Below, in pieces: positions 1 to 18,060 of a DNA stretch of 64,000 bases; the first letter of the stretch is position 1, and every line of letters starts with the position of its first letter. The translations under genes and the position numbers were made by a program. The stretch is taken from positions 8,292,516 to 8,356,515 of the forward strand of contig CM024175.1 of assembly GCA_013433145.1 (NCBI GenBank). Reading direction: 5' to 3'. The stretch comes from Ascaris suum. Lineage: Eukaryota; Nematoda; Chromadorea; Rhabditida; Ascarididae. A model generated the notes under the pieces. That model ran no database searches. It saw nothing but the letters and a program-made list of their open reading frames with translations, and was not told where the DNA came from.

Positions 1-3000
1 CTCCATAGGGAGACGGTGGCGACCCACTTTTGAAGGCACATTGTACAATTCATAAAAAACAGCGTTGCAGCTATGACAGCTGAAGTAAGGCGATCTGTTG
101 CAAGATCCTTCGATCATCCCATTATATTGCTTCATTTGTGTATACGCAACAGACTGATGAAAGCATCCGTTGCTGTTGTTTTCAATTTAGGTCTCATAAA
201 TTTGTTACGCAAGAGGAGAAGGCGCAGTGAGAAGGAAGGGTAGAGAAGAGAAGAAGGAAGAAGAAAGGAGATGGACAAGGACGATAGGCAGGAAGAAAGA
301 AGTTGGAAGAGGAAGTCTGCAGTCAAACCATTCTTGAAGCGGTTAAAAAGTATGACGTCGTAAGCATAGCAAATCCCTTAGCACTGATACTTGCAGCTAA
401 TGGTTATTATACTAAACGATCACCGAATCATATCGTCCTTCATATACGCCTTGTGCAAATTATCTTTAAGTGATGAGCAAGCGCTAAACCTATATGTGTA
501 ATCAGACAGCTAATTAGACCTCAATTAGGACAGTTGCGCCGCATATGCTTACGTCCATCGAAAAATCTTTTCTTCATTCTTCAGTATAAATACAAAATAC
601 AAAATGCCCTAATAATATATAAATGAACTGAACAGTAGATAGTCGACGAGAAATAGCAAAAATCACTGAACGTTGATGAAAGAAAAGAAAAAGCGTAAAT
701 TTCTTAGGACTTGCAGATGTTGTTGATGACCATTCAAATGCTGCGATATTGCGGTCGAAGAAAAACCAGAATGAGGACAACCTGTTCTGCGTTATCGTAT
801 ATCGGGGCATTTTGTTCGCATCATCGATGCAAATTAACGAATCCCATTATTCCTACTCACCTATTTGGGCAAAAGCAAAAATTGCGCAAATAATTCATTC
901 ATGGAACTCAGACGATCTGGGTAACTTTTTTCTCTAACGACCTTTGTTTCGTTCACAATAAAACAAAGTCCAATTTGATATCGTCAATTTGATCTATCAT
1001 ATCGTCATATCGTCTATTCGATCATATCGTCTATGCTTTGTACTGGTGGAATAGAGAAAAGTTTTGAAAAAAAGGTACTAGAGCACACCAAAAACGGCAA
1101 GCTGCATCGTATAATGCTTGAATCATTGAGAACGTAGTTTGATGACGTCAGACATTTCTAACCGGGTGACACCACGAATAATTCAGAAGCCGTTCAAAAT
1201 ACTAACAGTGCATAAATAAAGAATTTCTTCGGCGGTAATAGTGGCCCCTCAAGAACTCCGTGCACACAGTCATTTTCGGTGGGAAATTTGGCTGAAGTAA
1301 AAGCAACCAGTAGGCAATTTTGTATGAAACAACGGGTAGATCTTTTTTACCCTAATTCCCGATGCCCGCAGGACTTATTTAACCTCTTCGTGAACAACAG
1401 TTTTTTTTTAACTAAAGGCGAATGGCACCTCCATCCCACCCATTTCAATCTGTCTTCTCTTACAGACATACGCGTGCTATGCACTTGATAACCGTCCTTC
1501 GGATGTAGACTTCTTCGACAGTAAAACGCAACGAATGAATGACTTATCACTTTCTCGAAAGCCTGAATAATTCTTCTCCTTCCCCCTCTCATCCACCGAT
1601 CGATCGAATCTTACTCAGTATTAAAGTGCCTCCGCCGTTCTTTGAGTGTGGACAAGACTTGTATAGAGGATTCGCAGTTTGCATTGCAATTCCACCAGCT
1701 CGTATGGCTAAGGGTATAATTTCTCGGCTGCCTTATGCGGCCTGAATCATCGCAAATGTTTCAACATCAATTAAGAAAGGTAGGTTTGTTTAATCGCGCA
1801 GAAAGGACACTTTATGCGCTCAACAATTCGGGGGAGTTGCAATTTGGTCAGTTTCCAGCCGTTTCCAATTTTTTGCCCTAACGCTAGTTTTATGGATACG
1901 ACTCATATCAGATTCTGTAACTATAATTACGTGGGCGAGTGCCACGCAACGGCTGACACGCATCCTTACTTCTGAAGCGAAATCACGACGATCTCAGATC
2001 ATCCGGTCGTCGTAGGTCGTATCTTTCCTCCCAATGAAAGGAATCTCATGACCGATATGAACAACAGTTGTATCAAAAAAGCTGCTTACCCAGCTTACTT
2101 TGATACTCTAGAGTGGCAGATAGAAGGGCTCCCAGTGCTCAGGACCATCGTATCTTCCTTCACGACATGGAAAAAAACCTAATTTGTGGATTCTTTTATT
2201 GACTCTTAGCTGACTGTTCACCATTTCAAACAGGACTGTCAGTGATTCTCGCACCATCCTATAAAAGACCTTCACTAGGATATATATTTGTTCCTTTCTT
2301 GACCTTTCGAAGCATAAAGAATCCCTGTTAATTTTAGAACAATCTTCAAATAAAAACTTGCCCCCCCCCCCTTGTTCAAGTGAATTCAAGTGACTCTACA
2401 CCACAAAAACACTAGCAAACTTCTGAACATCCTGTCTCAAGAACGATTCTCGTGCATTCTATTAATTCCACCCCACCCCCCCCTCCCCCCCCCCCCCCCC
2501 CCTTTAAAAAGTCACACTTGAGCCATACTTCAGAGTAAATTCTCAGGAATGAAGGCACAAAGTCGGCGTGCTAATACCATCTCTTATAAAGAAAGATATC
2601 CATATTCTAATGTGTTTCGTTAAATAACCTGTAAGATGACGCATATTGTTGTGAAGTTCACAATCATACCACCCAATGGATCGCGAATGAAGCGACGTCG
2701 TTCATTCCTTGATTCTCCTCTCCTCCGCCAAACGAAATTTTTTCATTTACTTCCATTTATTAGCAAATAATGAACAATAATACAGCATAATTGCACAGTT
2801 CGGAGGGAGCGGAGAAAGCGGAAGGGGCGGCAGAAAGAATCAAAGAATCTCCACGACATACCTCTGAATGAAGAAGTAATCGAAATTAACTGCAGTTGCC
2901 TCAGTGTTTCATAAATCCAAAGCACTGGGATGACCTGCACAGTCTGGGATAAACACAAGCACTTGCCAACCCCATCCAGCATATTTTGAATGATACATAA

Positions 3001-4013
3001 ACGATCCCTCTCACAGTGCATCCATCAATCGAAAATGAAAGAATAAATGTAATAGAATAATAATTAGTAAAAAAAAACTCTGGACCAAGGAACCAAAGGC
3101 GAAAAAAAAAATGCGATTGCACTAAAAAAATTGAGGACATGACCATGTATATGCAAGAGGAACACCGCACCAACATCATTCAGTAGCGAAGACCTTTTTG
3201 ATCATTAACGGCAATGCTCATTCTTCTTCCCCTGCATCTCTTAGCACATACTTACCGGAAAAAGAAAAACGATTCCGAATCTGTGTTATCCACCCCATAT
3301 CCATTAGATTGCTGGCACGTTTCAGTGCTGTATTCCTTCCGTTCAAAAAATTTTGTAAAGTGCCAAACACAATGCAGGATGCGATATAAGAAGCAAATAA
3401 AAGAGAAACGAAATGAAAGCGAAACATAAAAAAGTAAAACTACAACACAACAAAATAATAAAATCACTGGATAAAGAAGATGTCAGCAAAAGGCAATCAT
3501 ATTCACAACGAAATGTTGTAAAATCAAAATAGAAGAAAGTGAAGTGTCGATCTTCGGTAGCGAACTCATCTCCAGCATCGGCTGTATGAATGCTCATAAC
3601 ATTGAATAACAACTTCACTCAACGACAACTGTGACTACTAAACTGGCTAAAAAATATGATAATCGACGAACTAGTTTTGAGTTCGAGGGACATGATGACT
3701 CCACACATCAGCAGCCATAAATGGGCTTATCGAAAGATTACCGAAGACCACACGAATGCATCAACCAACGAAACCTTCATCATGAGATGTTTCGTCATCC
3801 ACAACGGTGGAATGAAAGAGCCATCAAATGATTGAGCATCCAATATAGGCAAAAAGTGGAACAGAAGCACAGTCCGCATTAGCACAGAGGGTAATCAACA
3901 CAGGCAAAGGGGCATACTGTCAGTGGCCACAGTCATAGGCCAATCAGTGCACGTCTCGTGCCACGCATCACCATCAATCACGTAAGTAGGCGTAAGAATA
4001 CGATCATCGTATT
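1..4013. other. Gene-poor stretch, no gene recognised
   Basis: No recognisable protein family in either strand. A short tandem motif (atatcgtc and variants) sits at about 977-1033. Runs of C occur at 2361-2371 and 2485-2502. Two minus-strand splice-donor-like sites (near 2869 and 3254) follow short open stretches, so small exons of an unseen minus-strand gene are possible, but nothing links them. Most open frames here are AT-rich and lack conserved composition. Confidence 0.4.
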
Positions 4014-4458
4014 TCATGTACTTCCTGAGAACAAGTCCGCGTCCGCCAAAAAGCAAAACAATCGGACCCATTCGGCCTTTTCATGGCCATGCAGGAAAAC
4101 ATTCAGTAGACAAAGTAATTCAAAATTTTCGAGCAAATAGGTTTCTTCTCCCTCATCCACCGTTAGATTGCCTCTAAGGGCTCCGCGGCCACATGCTCCT
4201 CTGTAAGGGTCCATCATGCCCGACAAGAGTAAAAATATCGTTTCACAGAACATCGATTCAAAACCAGCAAATGAAGCAAGTACTTCGCGACCTCGCAATT
4301 GTATTCGTCTCGTCAACGCAACCGGAGAAACCCTACATACGGGAATTTTTCGAAAGCCGCCTTATGATATACTTCAAAGTGAATTCGGATCCCCATTCGG
4401 ATGATTTGAAACGAGAGGAGCCATAATTAGATGGACTTGGTCTTGGTGAACCACTCAT
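4014..4458 (-). CDS. Candidate two-exon start of an unrecognised gene
   Basis: An ATG at 4456-4458 opens a short serine/proline-rich exon (4373-4458, beginning MSGSPRPSPSNYGSSRF) that ends at a GTATAT donor. A CTTACAG acceptor at 4201-4202 opens a second exon from 4200 downward, and the phases agree (2 nt then 1 nt). The second exon reads GACGRGALRGNLTVDEGEET and stays open to a stop near 4014; its true end is not clear. The family is not recognised. Phase agreement and non-random composition are the only support; chance is a real alternative. Confidence 0.28.
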
Positions 4459-4599
4459 CGTCAAATGGAGCCCTAGCGCAGTTGTTTGTAGTTTTTGAGA
4501 TGTGACGGAAACGTTTGAACATGCTGTGTGCGCATCCGTTATCTTATTGGATGCTGATGGTTGCACTTTCGCAATCAGCATGTTTGCTTCCATGAAGCA

Positions 4600-7500
4600 C
4601 TTGATCTTGAATCGAATTCAAAAAAATTTTCGCAAAAGGAGTGTAAGTGGTAGCCTGCTGCCGCTCCGTATTAAATTGTAAACTCAAGCCTCCAGCCCAC
4701 TTGCATTTCTTTCAATGACAACTGGCCAACGAAGGGTGCATTTGCCAACATCCCTCCTGCACCCCCAGCATATGTTAATGATAAACTCACGTCATCGGCA
4801 TGAAGAAAATCCACTAGCGAATGAAATCGAAAAGATTACTATGCGGAAGCAAATGAGCGCATTTGCATCGGCAGAACGCCTCTGCAATAAACCTTGCAAT
4901 ATCCTAATTCCTCAACTTTTATCTTTTTACTGATGAAGATGTGCAGTTTGTCGGTGCATATTTGAGACAATTAAGATGCTCATTCAAGATATAACATAGA
5001 TATTACTGAATCGAAAGATGTAGCGCATTCTTATTGAAAGCTTCCATACTGCAAACGATAACCCAACTTCCCTTAATGAAAAGCGTCTTTGCAATTTCAT
5101 AAATTTTATACTGGAGCGCGTAAGATCGTTCAATCAGTCAAAAGCCCCCTCCCCCTCTCGTATGACTGCATAAATATTAGGCCGCACTAAACTATTCTCG
5201 ATCGATCGCTAAAATCCCCAGTCTCCTCGTTTCCACAGCCAACTCAATCTACAGCCAACTCAGTCACGCTACCGAAATGATAAGAAAACCTGTGAAGCAT
5301 AAGGATAACTGAGAGAGATCCTCGCATTGATTCCGAATATCAACCACCGTCCGTCTCAATCTTCTCGTCAAACACTTTCAATTACAAGCGTCGCCGACGC
5401 CTCGTACCACTGAATGCTTCTACTAAATCAAACGATTAGAACGAAATCAAAACATGCAAGCAACGAATGTCGGAGGTGAGAAAAAAAAACGAGCGCATTT
5501 AAATAAATAAAACAAAAACAGCAAGCAAATAAAAAAGGGAATGCGAGGGGATGGGAGGGGAAACCTGAAATTAGATTACAGTAGCAACCTGAAAACATGG
5601 ATGAGCATCAAAAGTTTATCATTCATTGTATAAAACGAAATAAAATAATATTCAGAATTTTCAACTTACACCTATCTGGCTTTGTCCTCGAAAATCATTC
5701 TTCATAAAGACCCGTCCTCGTCATCTGAAAACGCAGAAACATTCTTTTTAACGCATAAGGCTTTAAGCATGTAATACGAAATTGTGAGAAACATTAAATT
5801 TCGTATATAATGTTTACGCACGGAATTCGATATTAAATTTCGTATATAACGTCAGGGATAGTTCAGTTTGCTAGAAAAGTGAAAAAGAGTGGCGAAATAA
5901 AAGAAGAAATAAAAAGAAACACAAAAAACATGAACAGAGATGCACGCTTCTGCAAGCACAGACAATGATAACTAACCGCATACTGCAAAAGACAGCAAAA
6001 TACACTAGACTGTACGAGTTACGAAAAATGACCCCTTTCCTATGTGCGGTCAATCTGAAGTATAATCGTCGTGCATCACTGCTATAAACGTGACAGAGTG
6101 CCAACGACACCTGTCAACTCCTGATACAGAAGGGTTGCCTGCTAGACGCAAGCCCATTTGAATTAACGGGATCTTCTTAGTTTCCACTGATTATCCATAT
6201 TCGACTTTGAACCCCAAAAGGGGTCGTAGCAATCACAAATGGATCATAGCATTCAAAGCAACGCAGTCAAAAAATTGTCATATAATGGATAGATTTTGGA
6301 CTCCACAATGACGCATCTCATGATAATAACAAATCAGAATGTGACTCTAATTGTGCTTTTCTACTTATACGAGCTTATCGATAAAACAATAAAAAAAATG
6401 AAACGCGAGAAGTCTATTCAAATTGTTAAAAATTGCAACGCGAAACGATACAGAAAAATGTGAACATACGATCGATTTGTACGCGGAAATCGTCTTCAAA
6501 CAAATATGATATCATGATCAAACAACTACGATATCACGAATGTGGCCCTTTACGCTGCATAAACAACAAATTCACACCCTCACATATGCCTGAGGGACGA
6601 ATCGATCAGCAGTTCCAAATTCTGTACCCTAAAGATGCAGAACATTTTCGACAACAGCACCACCGCGTAATCGAGTGAAGATTGCATGACAGCATAAACG
6701 CATTCAGATAGATCATAGCCACTTTTCTGTGCATTCTGAAGTACTCGCCTCTCTAAACGTTTTCTTTATTTTTTATTATAGCACCAATATTACTACAGCC
6801 GACTACTACTGGGGTTCAACTCGCGAGCGTTCAAATAAAGAGGGGTGGGCTAGCCATTCCTTCTCCCCTCCCCTCTCCTCCCCCTACCACTTCCCCCCTC
6901 CCCTTCCAATGCGATCACACTAAATTAGAAACCACATCACCCCACAGTCTGAATGCATCGTCACGCTCAGCAAAGCACCTAATTTACACAACAACCTGAT
7001 GAATGAATGATCTGCTTAATTTCAATTATACAGGTGGAAAGAAAATGAAGCCCGATGAAATAAATCATTGAATATTTCCTTTGAAAGAAATTAAAAAGGG
7101 ACCTGGAGTGACTGCCGACACAGACAATCCAACAAAGGCAAGCAACGATCTTCAGTTCTGTGGACAGAATAAAACAAAGGTTTTTAGAATTATCTGTCAA
7201 TCATTTAGCGTACAAAGATCAGAGGCTATCGCATTTCCTCGTCTACGACATAACAACGTATTCTACATGCGCAGTGCTCTGCTTACGTGTTTTCTTAAGC
7301 GAAGAGAAAGCAAACTATCCAACAGATAAAGAAGATAACCACTCCGGATGAAACAACGTTCATCCCGGAAGGGAATAAGAAGTGAAAAAAAAACTAAGAG
7401 TTTTGCTACGAATGAAAATCGAGCTTCAAAATTCGAATCATCGAAATGTCTACAACAAACGCACCATAAAGAAATGAAGGTAAATAAATACGCGTCCATT

Positions 7501-7600
7501 TGCCGATAATGGGGACCTTCATAAGTGGACATTTAAGCACTCAAATCGCACATAACCTCACCTAATACTCGGCGTAATATTAACCATGACCGACAAAGCT
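4600..7600. other. AT-rich intergenic stretch, nothing recognised
   Basis: No conserved protein, RNA gene or mobile element could be recognised. The stretch holds several isolated splice-site-like words (for example a minus-strand GTGAGT donor near 4791 and a TTTTCAG acceptor near 5725 followed by a frame that stops at once). A strong plus-strand acceptor, TTTTTTCGCAG ending at 7613, closes the stretch and could be the spliced-leader site of the next gene. Confidence 0.4.
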
Positions 7601-7602
7601 AA

Positions 7603-7613
7603 TTTTTTCGCAG
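7603..7613 (+). promoter_or_regulatory. Candidate trans-splice acceptor for the zinc-finger gene
   Basis: A polypyrimidine-CAG site 176 bp upstream of the chosen ATG (7790). Nematode mRNAs commonly receive a spliced leader at such sites. It could equally be a cis acceptor for an unseen 5' exon. Confidence 0.3.
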
Positions 7614-7789
7614 TATAGTGAACACGTGCATTAAAAAAAAGAATATCTATAAAAGCTCGGTCACAAACGCAGCGATTCGTAATTTATCGATCTTTTCACC
7701 CTTATACACGATGCTATGTACGACCTGCAATGAGTTTGATGCGACGTTGATCTACCCAGTTCTCGCAATTGCTACTGCAAGAAGTGCTC

Positions 7790-12980
<5,191 letters not shown>

Positions 12981-14182
12981 GCGACTGGTTAGCAAGTTCG
13001 ATTTACTCCATTCGTAATTGACTTTCTGTTTTCACCAGCAGTTTTCCATCACTGGTATGTATGACGCAGTTTTCAACCAAGGTTTGCGTTTTATACCTAT
13101 CTCCTTCTGAAATGGTAGTGTTGTTGCAGATTTGCGTCGCTATACACGTGGTTGCAATCGCTGCCGTCCGCTCCCTCGAATAATCATCGTTCTTCTCGAC
13201 TATCCCTTTGCTACCTGAAGGTCGCAACGTTCGGAACCCTGCTCGGTGGTCACATCATTTGCCCATGGTCGCCGTTCTCGCGTTCGCCGCTTCTCGTTGT
13301 CACCACGTTTTCTGCACGTCGTAAGGTTTATGGTGTCCCATGTTAGCCATAGATGCCACCATCTAGTGCACGCATTGCCCATCTCCCCTTCTCACAGTGT
13401 TCACTTATGAGTTCGCAAGCAACAGATTCTTTTGGAGTCTGGAAGAAATTTTTTATGCACTACTTGTGTCGGGAACATAGCTCTGTTTTCATGCTAGTTG
13501 GAGCAGCCATTGAGGGTAGTTAAGCTCCTACATGACGTAACTCGAATAATTGCTGCTGCTGTTATGAATTAAGGGATCGAGCGGTCACATGCCTCATTGA
13601 AGCTCTTGCGCTCCAGCTGTAGTTGCAGATTCATTTTCATTTGAAATATTTCGAATACAAATTACTTCATCGACCTCGCTACCCCCTATCCGAAAATGCC
13701 GCAGCCAGATACAATTTCCCAGAGCCGCCCTCAGTTAGACCTAATATGACTACCCCGGAGAGTTGTTTGCAGCTCTCTGTCTATACCATCCATCAGAGAA
13801 ATAAATGGGACTAGTGTAAGTACACAGGGACCTAAAATTTACATTGGAGCTGATTATTAAAAGCGATGAAATTTTAACATAAAAGACGCTGAAGAGTCGT
13901 TCAGCCTGCTGCCGGAAAAAAAATGCTTGTCTGCAATATGTAGAAGCTGTTGTCTCGTGGGGGAGGGGGGGGGGGGGGATCTGTCTCATGATACCATACT
14001 TACAAGTTTCATGCTTCATATGGGATTTTCACTAGTGATTTCTAAGGATATCATGTGTAAGAGATTCTGCGCCTTTTGGAATGTTTGGGATGTGGGATTT
14101 CACTTGCATAAGGACAGATAAAACAGAAATTTGTAGTTTTTAATATTGTCAACAGTAAGCATCTCTTTACACTTGTCGTTCT
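12981..14182. other. Intergenic stretch with possible exon near 13.6-13.8 kb
   Basis: No recognised gene. A GTTGCAG acceptor near 13628 and a strong GTAAGTA donor at 13817 bracket about 190 bp, but every frame read through to the donor has a stop, so it could at most be untranslated leader of the next plus-strand gene. A run of 14 G lies at 13965-13978. Confidence 0.35.
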
Positions 14183-14986
14183 CTGCATTAAAGCATTCCA
14201 TAGGAGGCAGGATACAGATTTTGCGCAGATATGGCCAGCCATCGGCCGTGCGTTTCGGATCCACGGCGATTTTTCTTTTGGAGGATCAGCAGGATGTGTC
14301 AAAGGCGATTAGAACGGAATCAATAGCAAGCAGGTTTGTCGGAAGGTGAGAATTTTACAAACGAGCGCATTTTTGTTTTCTTGTCTACTCTATTGATCTC
14401 TGGTTACCGTCAGTGGTAAGGAGATCATGGCTTCCATTTATTTGTGAGCTGTTCCTCCCCCAAATTTCCCACCTCGCCCCTCCGAAGGACGGACGCTTCG
14501 TCGGCGAGTGCGGAAGAAAGCACAATGCTTGGCGTCTGGGACACTGATCGAGAGACCCCATGAAATCCGAGAGCTTCCTCTCTGCTATGAACGTCGTTCC
14601 TAACAGAAAGGTCAGTTGTTTCACTAATTCGGTGTTGAGTTTTTGAAGTGCCGACATTAAGCAATTCCTGCAGATGTTTTCTTCACTTCCCTTTTGCGGT
14701 AATGGAACTTTTCGTTGCACTGCTCAATCAGGAAATGCTTGCAATATTTAGCCGCGGTGAGTCAGCTCCTTGTCGTTGGGCTACACGAATGCATGGGGCT
14801 GTAGCAAACAAACATTCTTCAGGTTCAGTCTGCTTTTACGAGCAAAGACGATCATCTTGTATAATTTCACGATTGCTTGAAAATGGTCGTCTTTATATTT
14901 GGCTGGAAAGAAGTGAGGAGTTGGGGGAGGGGATTGCACATGAAGGCAAAGCTCCTTCACGTGAGACATATGTCGATTTTAGATAG
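14183..14986 (+). CDS. Last three exons of an unrecognised gene
   Basis: Three open blocks join with matching phases and standard splice sites: an exon ending at 14345 (start between about 14183 and 14231), 14674-14756, and 14823-14986 with a TAG stop. The first reads RYGQPSAVRFGSTAIFLLED followed by a helical segment; the second is hydrophobic (FPFAVMELFVALLNQEMLAI); the third contains CIISRLLENGRLYIWLERSE. The beta-strand-like first block recalls RNA-recognition folds, but I cannot place it in a family. Upstream exons are not identified. The third exon overlaps a G-rich low-complexity patch, so the last 20 residues are less certain. Confidence 0.4.
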
Positions 14987-15150
14987 AATTATTCTCGCCT
15001 CTGCATAGATATTATTTTTCGTGAAACCAAAGAGATATCTCATAAGGATTTCAGATAAAAACAGTTTTTTGCTGTCGAGAGAACAGTTTCTCCGTGGAGC
15101 GTTTTCTTATATTTGAAGCAAATTAGATATTCAAAAAATCAGTAGAACTT

Positions 15151-18060
15151 TCTCGGAGCTCAAGATCTGTCTTAGCTCCTGGAACAATTGTGGATGGAAA
15201 TTGCGAAATTCATCAAAAGTGCTGGAGGGCACAATTGCGGACGAGAATGATGTCGTACACCAACGTTTTCGGTGGACGACCAATTTGAGCTCTTTTCTGA
15301 ATACATTTCATTCTCGGTCATTGAAAAACATCAAAGAATGAAAGATTTTTAAATGGTTTTGACATCGATATACGTTGCGACTTATAAGGCATTTTCTGAC
15401 TTGTTGAATCTGTCAACGACGAGGAATGCAGCAGAAATATTTTGCCTATTCGCTCAGTTCTAACGATTTATTCCATCGCAGTTATTTTTAATGCAGAATC
15501 ACAATAGTCAGCTTACACAATTTCTTATTGACTAAGAAAATGTGGAGTATTCCAGATAACTTTTAATAAGAATATGTATTCACTCTTCTGGCACTTGTTG
15601 ATGATCTTTGTACTAGGTGATGTTTCAACGCTTGTTTTTTTGTTCTAAGAGTTAAATAACGACTTTGTTCTTTCTAAGTGGTTAGTTGACGGCTCAAGAA
15701 GTCCGTTGAGAAATTTTGAGTGGTCAGTCAGTTGCAAATTGCCTTTCTGTATCATCCTTTCTTTTTTTTTAAAACTTTCTTTCTGCTTCATCTTGCCGTT
15801 TTTCCAGATTTTCTTTCTTCATCATCTCGTTCTTGCAAATCTTCTTCTCTATGATGTTTTTTTTTGCAAATTTTCTGCTCCCATCATCAGATCATTTCGC
15901 TACATCGCCATTTTCTTTTTCCAGTTTTCTTTTCTACTTTATGTTTTCCTTTTGCTCTTTCTGCGTCATCTGTTACTCTTTGTAATTTTCTTTTCTGTGC
16001 CATGCTTTCTTTATCGCAAATCTTCTTTCTGCGCCGTCTTTTCCTTGTTTCAAATCTCGTGCTTTCATCATCTTTCCCGTTTTCCGAATTTCACTTCTGC
16101 ATCACCGTTTCCTCCTTGTGAATTTCCTTGCTCTATTATATTTTCCTTTTCGCAGATTTTGCTCACCATCGTTTCTTCTCTAAAATTTCTCATCTGCATC
16201 ATACTTTCGTCGTTACAAATTCTCTTTCTACGTCATCCTTCCCCATTCGTAAATTCACTTCTTCCATCATCTCCTTCTTGCAAATTTCTTCTGTGCATGA
16301 TGTTTTTCCTTTTGCAAATTCACTTTCTGCAAATTTCTTCTCGCATCCCTCCCTTTTTGGAAATTTCCTCTCTGCATGATGTATTAATCTTTCCAGCTTT
16401 ACTTTCGGCGCCATCTTCTCCTTGTTGCAAATTTTCTTCTACCGTTATCTTCCCGTTTTCCAAACCTCATTTCTGCAACACTGTTTCCTCTTTACAATCT
16501 CCTTTGTACATCATCACTTCCCTCCGCAAATTTCGTTCCTGCATGATGTTTTTCTTTCCTCAAATTTCCTCGCTCCTTCTTCTTTTTTGCAAATTTCTCT
16601 CTGCGTCATCCTTTTCTTTTTACAAATTTCGTTCCTCGGCCATATTTCGCCTATTGTGAAATTCTCGTTCAGGACCATCGTTTCGCATATGCAAATTTCC
16701 TTTCTGCCATGAGCCATACAGCGCCGCTGTAATGCATGGATGGCCATAAATCAGTGTATAGTCTTCGCGGTACAAGCCAATTTTTATCCTCTTATCTCAG
16801 TACTTCTGGAACATTTGACAATCGCAAAAACATATTCTGTTGAATGAGGAAGGTCGGATGATTCATGACGGGACCTGAGCCGCGAAGCTTCAGTAGTGGC
16901 GAAAGTACATGGGAGACTGTAGGAGCGATTTTTCGAGACGGAATCTGAAATGCACATTTCCATTGAACTCATGAATTTCGTTCAAATTGGGAAACGTGAG
17001 TTTGCAGTCCGGAATATACGAACGGGAACACAAGAATGACGCCCACAGCGTGTTTATGTTGCCCAAAAATCGATTTCAGAAAGATTCGCATCTCCAAATA
17101 GACGCCGTCTACAAAATTCTCATGTCCGTCCAATAAGCTCTTGACCCTTCATTTTCTTCCTCTTTCTGCCTGTATTTAGCAGTTCGGAAGCGTAGGCTAC
17201 TATTGTGATTGCCGCCTAAGTTTTCTTTGTGTGCTACAAACATTTTCAGTTTCCTCGCTCTTGCACAGTCTCAAAACTTTATATCACATCGGTCAGTTGA
17301 AACCTTTGGCTACCGTATTATGGGAGGATGAAGTTTGGTATGCGCCTCGAAGACTGGGATTTGTGGTCACCGATGCATTACAGTGGTAATCTATGGTTTG
17401 CGACGGGAAGGAAATTTGCAGAAAGGAAACCCTGATGCAGAAAGGCAGTTTGCAACTGACTGACCACTTAGAGTTGCTCAGTGGACTTCTTGAGCGGTCA
17501 GCTGACCACTAAGAAAGAACAAAAGTCGTTATTTAACTCGTAGAACAAACAAACAAGTGTTGAAACACCACTTAGTACAAACATCATCATCAAATGCCAG
17601 AATCAATGCAGTTGTAGGGTGAATACATATTCCTATTAAAAGTTATCTGGAGTATTTCACATTTTGTTAGTCAGCAGAAAATTGTATAAGCCGACTATTG
17701 TGACTCTGCATTAAAAATATTTGCAATAGAATAAGTCATTAGGACTGAGCAACTAAGGTTCATATTTTCGTACACATTTCTCTTCTTTGATGCTGATTCT
17801 ATACGTCAAAAAATGCTTTATAGCCGCAAAATATATCGGTGTCAAAACCATTTGAAATCATTTAAACATGCTTCATTCCATCATGTCCTTCAACAGCCGA
17901 GAGTGGAATCTATTCAGAAAAGAGCTCATAATTAGTTGTCTTTGTGTACAACATCATCCTCGTCGGTAGTCGCGTCCTCCAGCACTTTTCATGACGTTGC
18001 GGCACTATAACTTCCATTCATAATTGTTGCCGGAGCTTAGCAAATGAGAGATTCCGAGGT
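15151..18060. mobile_element. 2.9-kb element with ~600-bp imperfect inverted repeats
   Basis: The segment 15151-15750 is matched in reverse complement by about 17400-18060, with indels. Anchors: taaataacgactttgttctt at about 15653 pairs with the complement near 17516-17535; gagctcttttctgaata near 15287 pairs with the complement near 17911-17927; aaaagtgctgga near 15214 pairs near 17977. Between the arms lie a pyrimidine-strand minisatellite and about 700 bp of unrecognised sequence. No transposase is visible, so this looks like a non-autonomous foldback-type element or a fixed palindrome. Target-site duplications could not be fixed by eye. Confidence 0.7.
15745..16712. repeat. Pyrimidine-strand minisatellite, ~35-40 bp period
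   Basis: Degenerate repeats of the theme CAAATTTCTT...CTGCATCATC...CC/TTTTT fill about 1 kb. The plus strand is almost free of A-G runs, which gives a 317-residue open frame rich in F, S, L and H that is best read as low-complexity artefact. One or two diverged copies of the unit, inverted, appear at 17400-17440 inside the right arm of the surrounding element. Confidence 0.85.

Noticed and set aside
15706..16659. 317-residue open frame
   Set aside because: It lies in the pyrimidine-strand minisatellite; residues are only F, S, L, H and similar, and the period is visible in the DNA. Not a gene.
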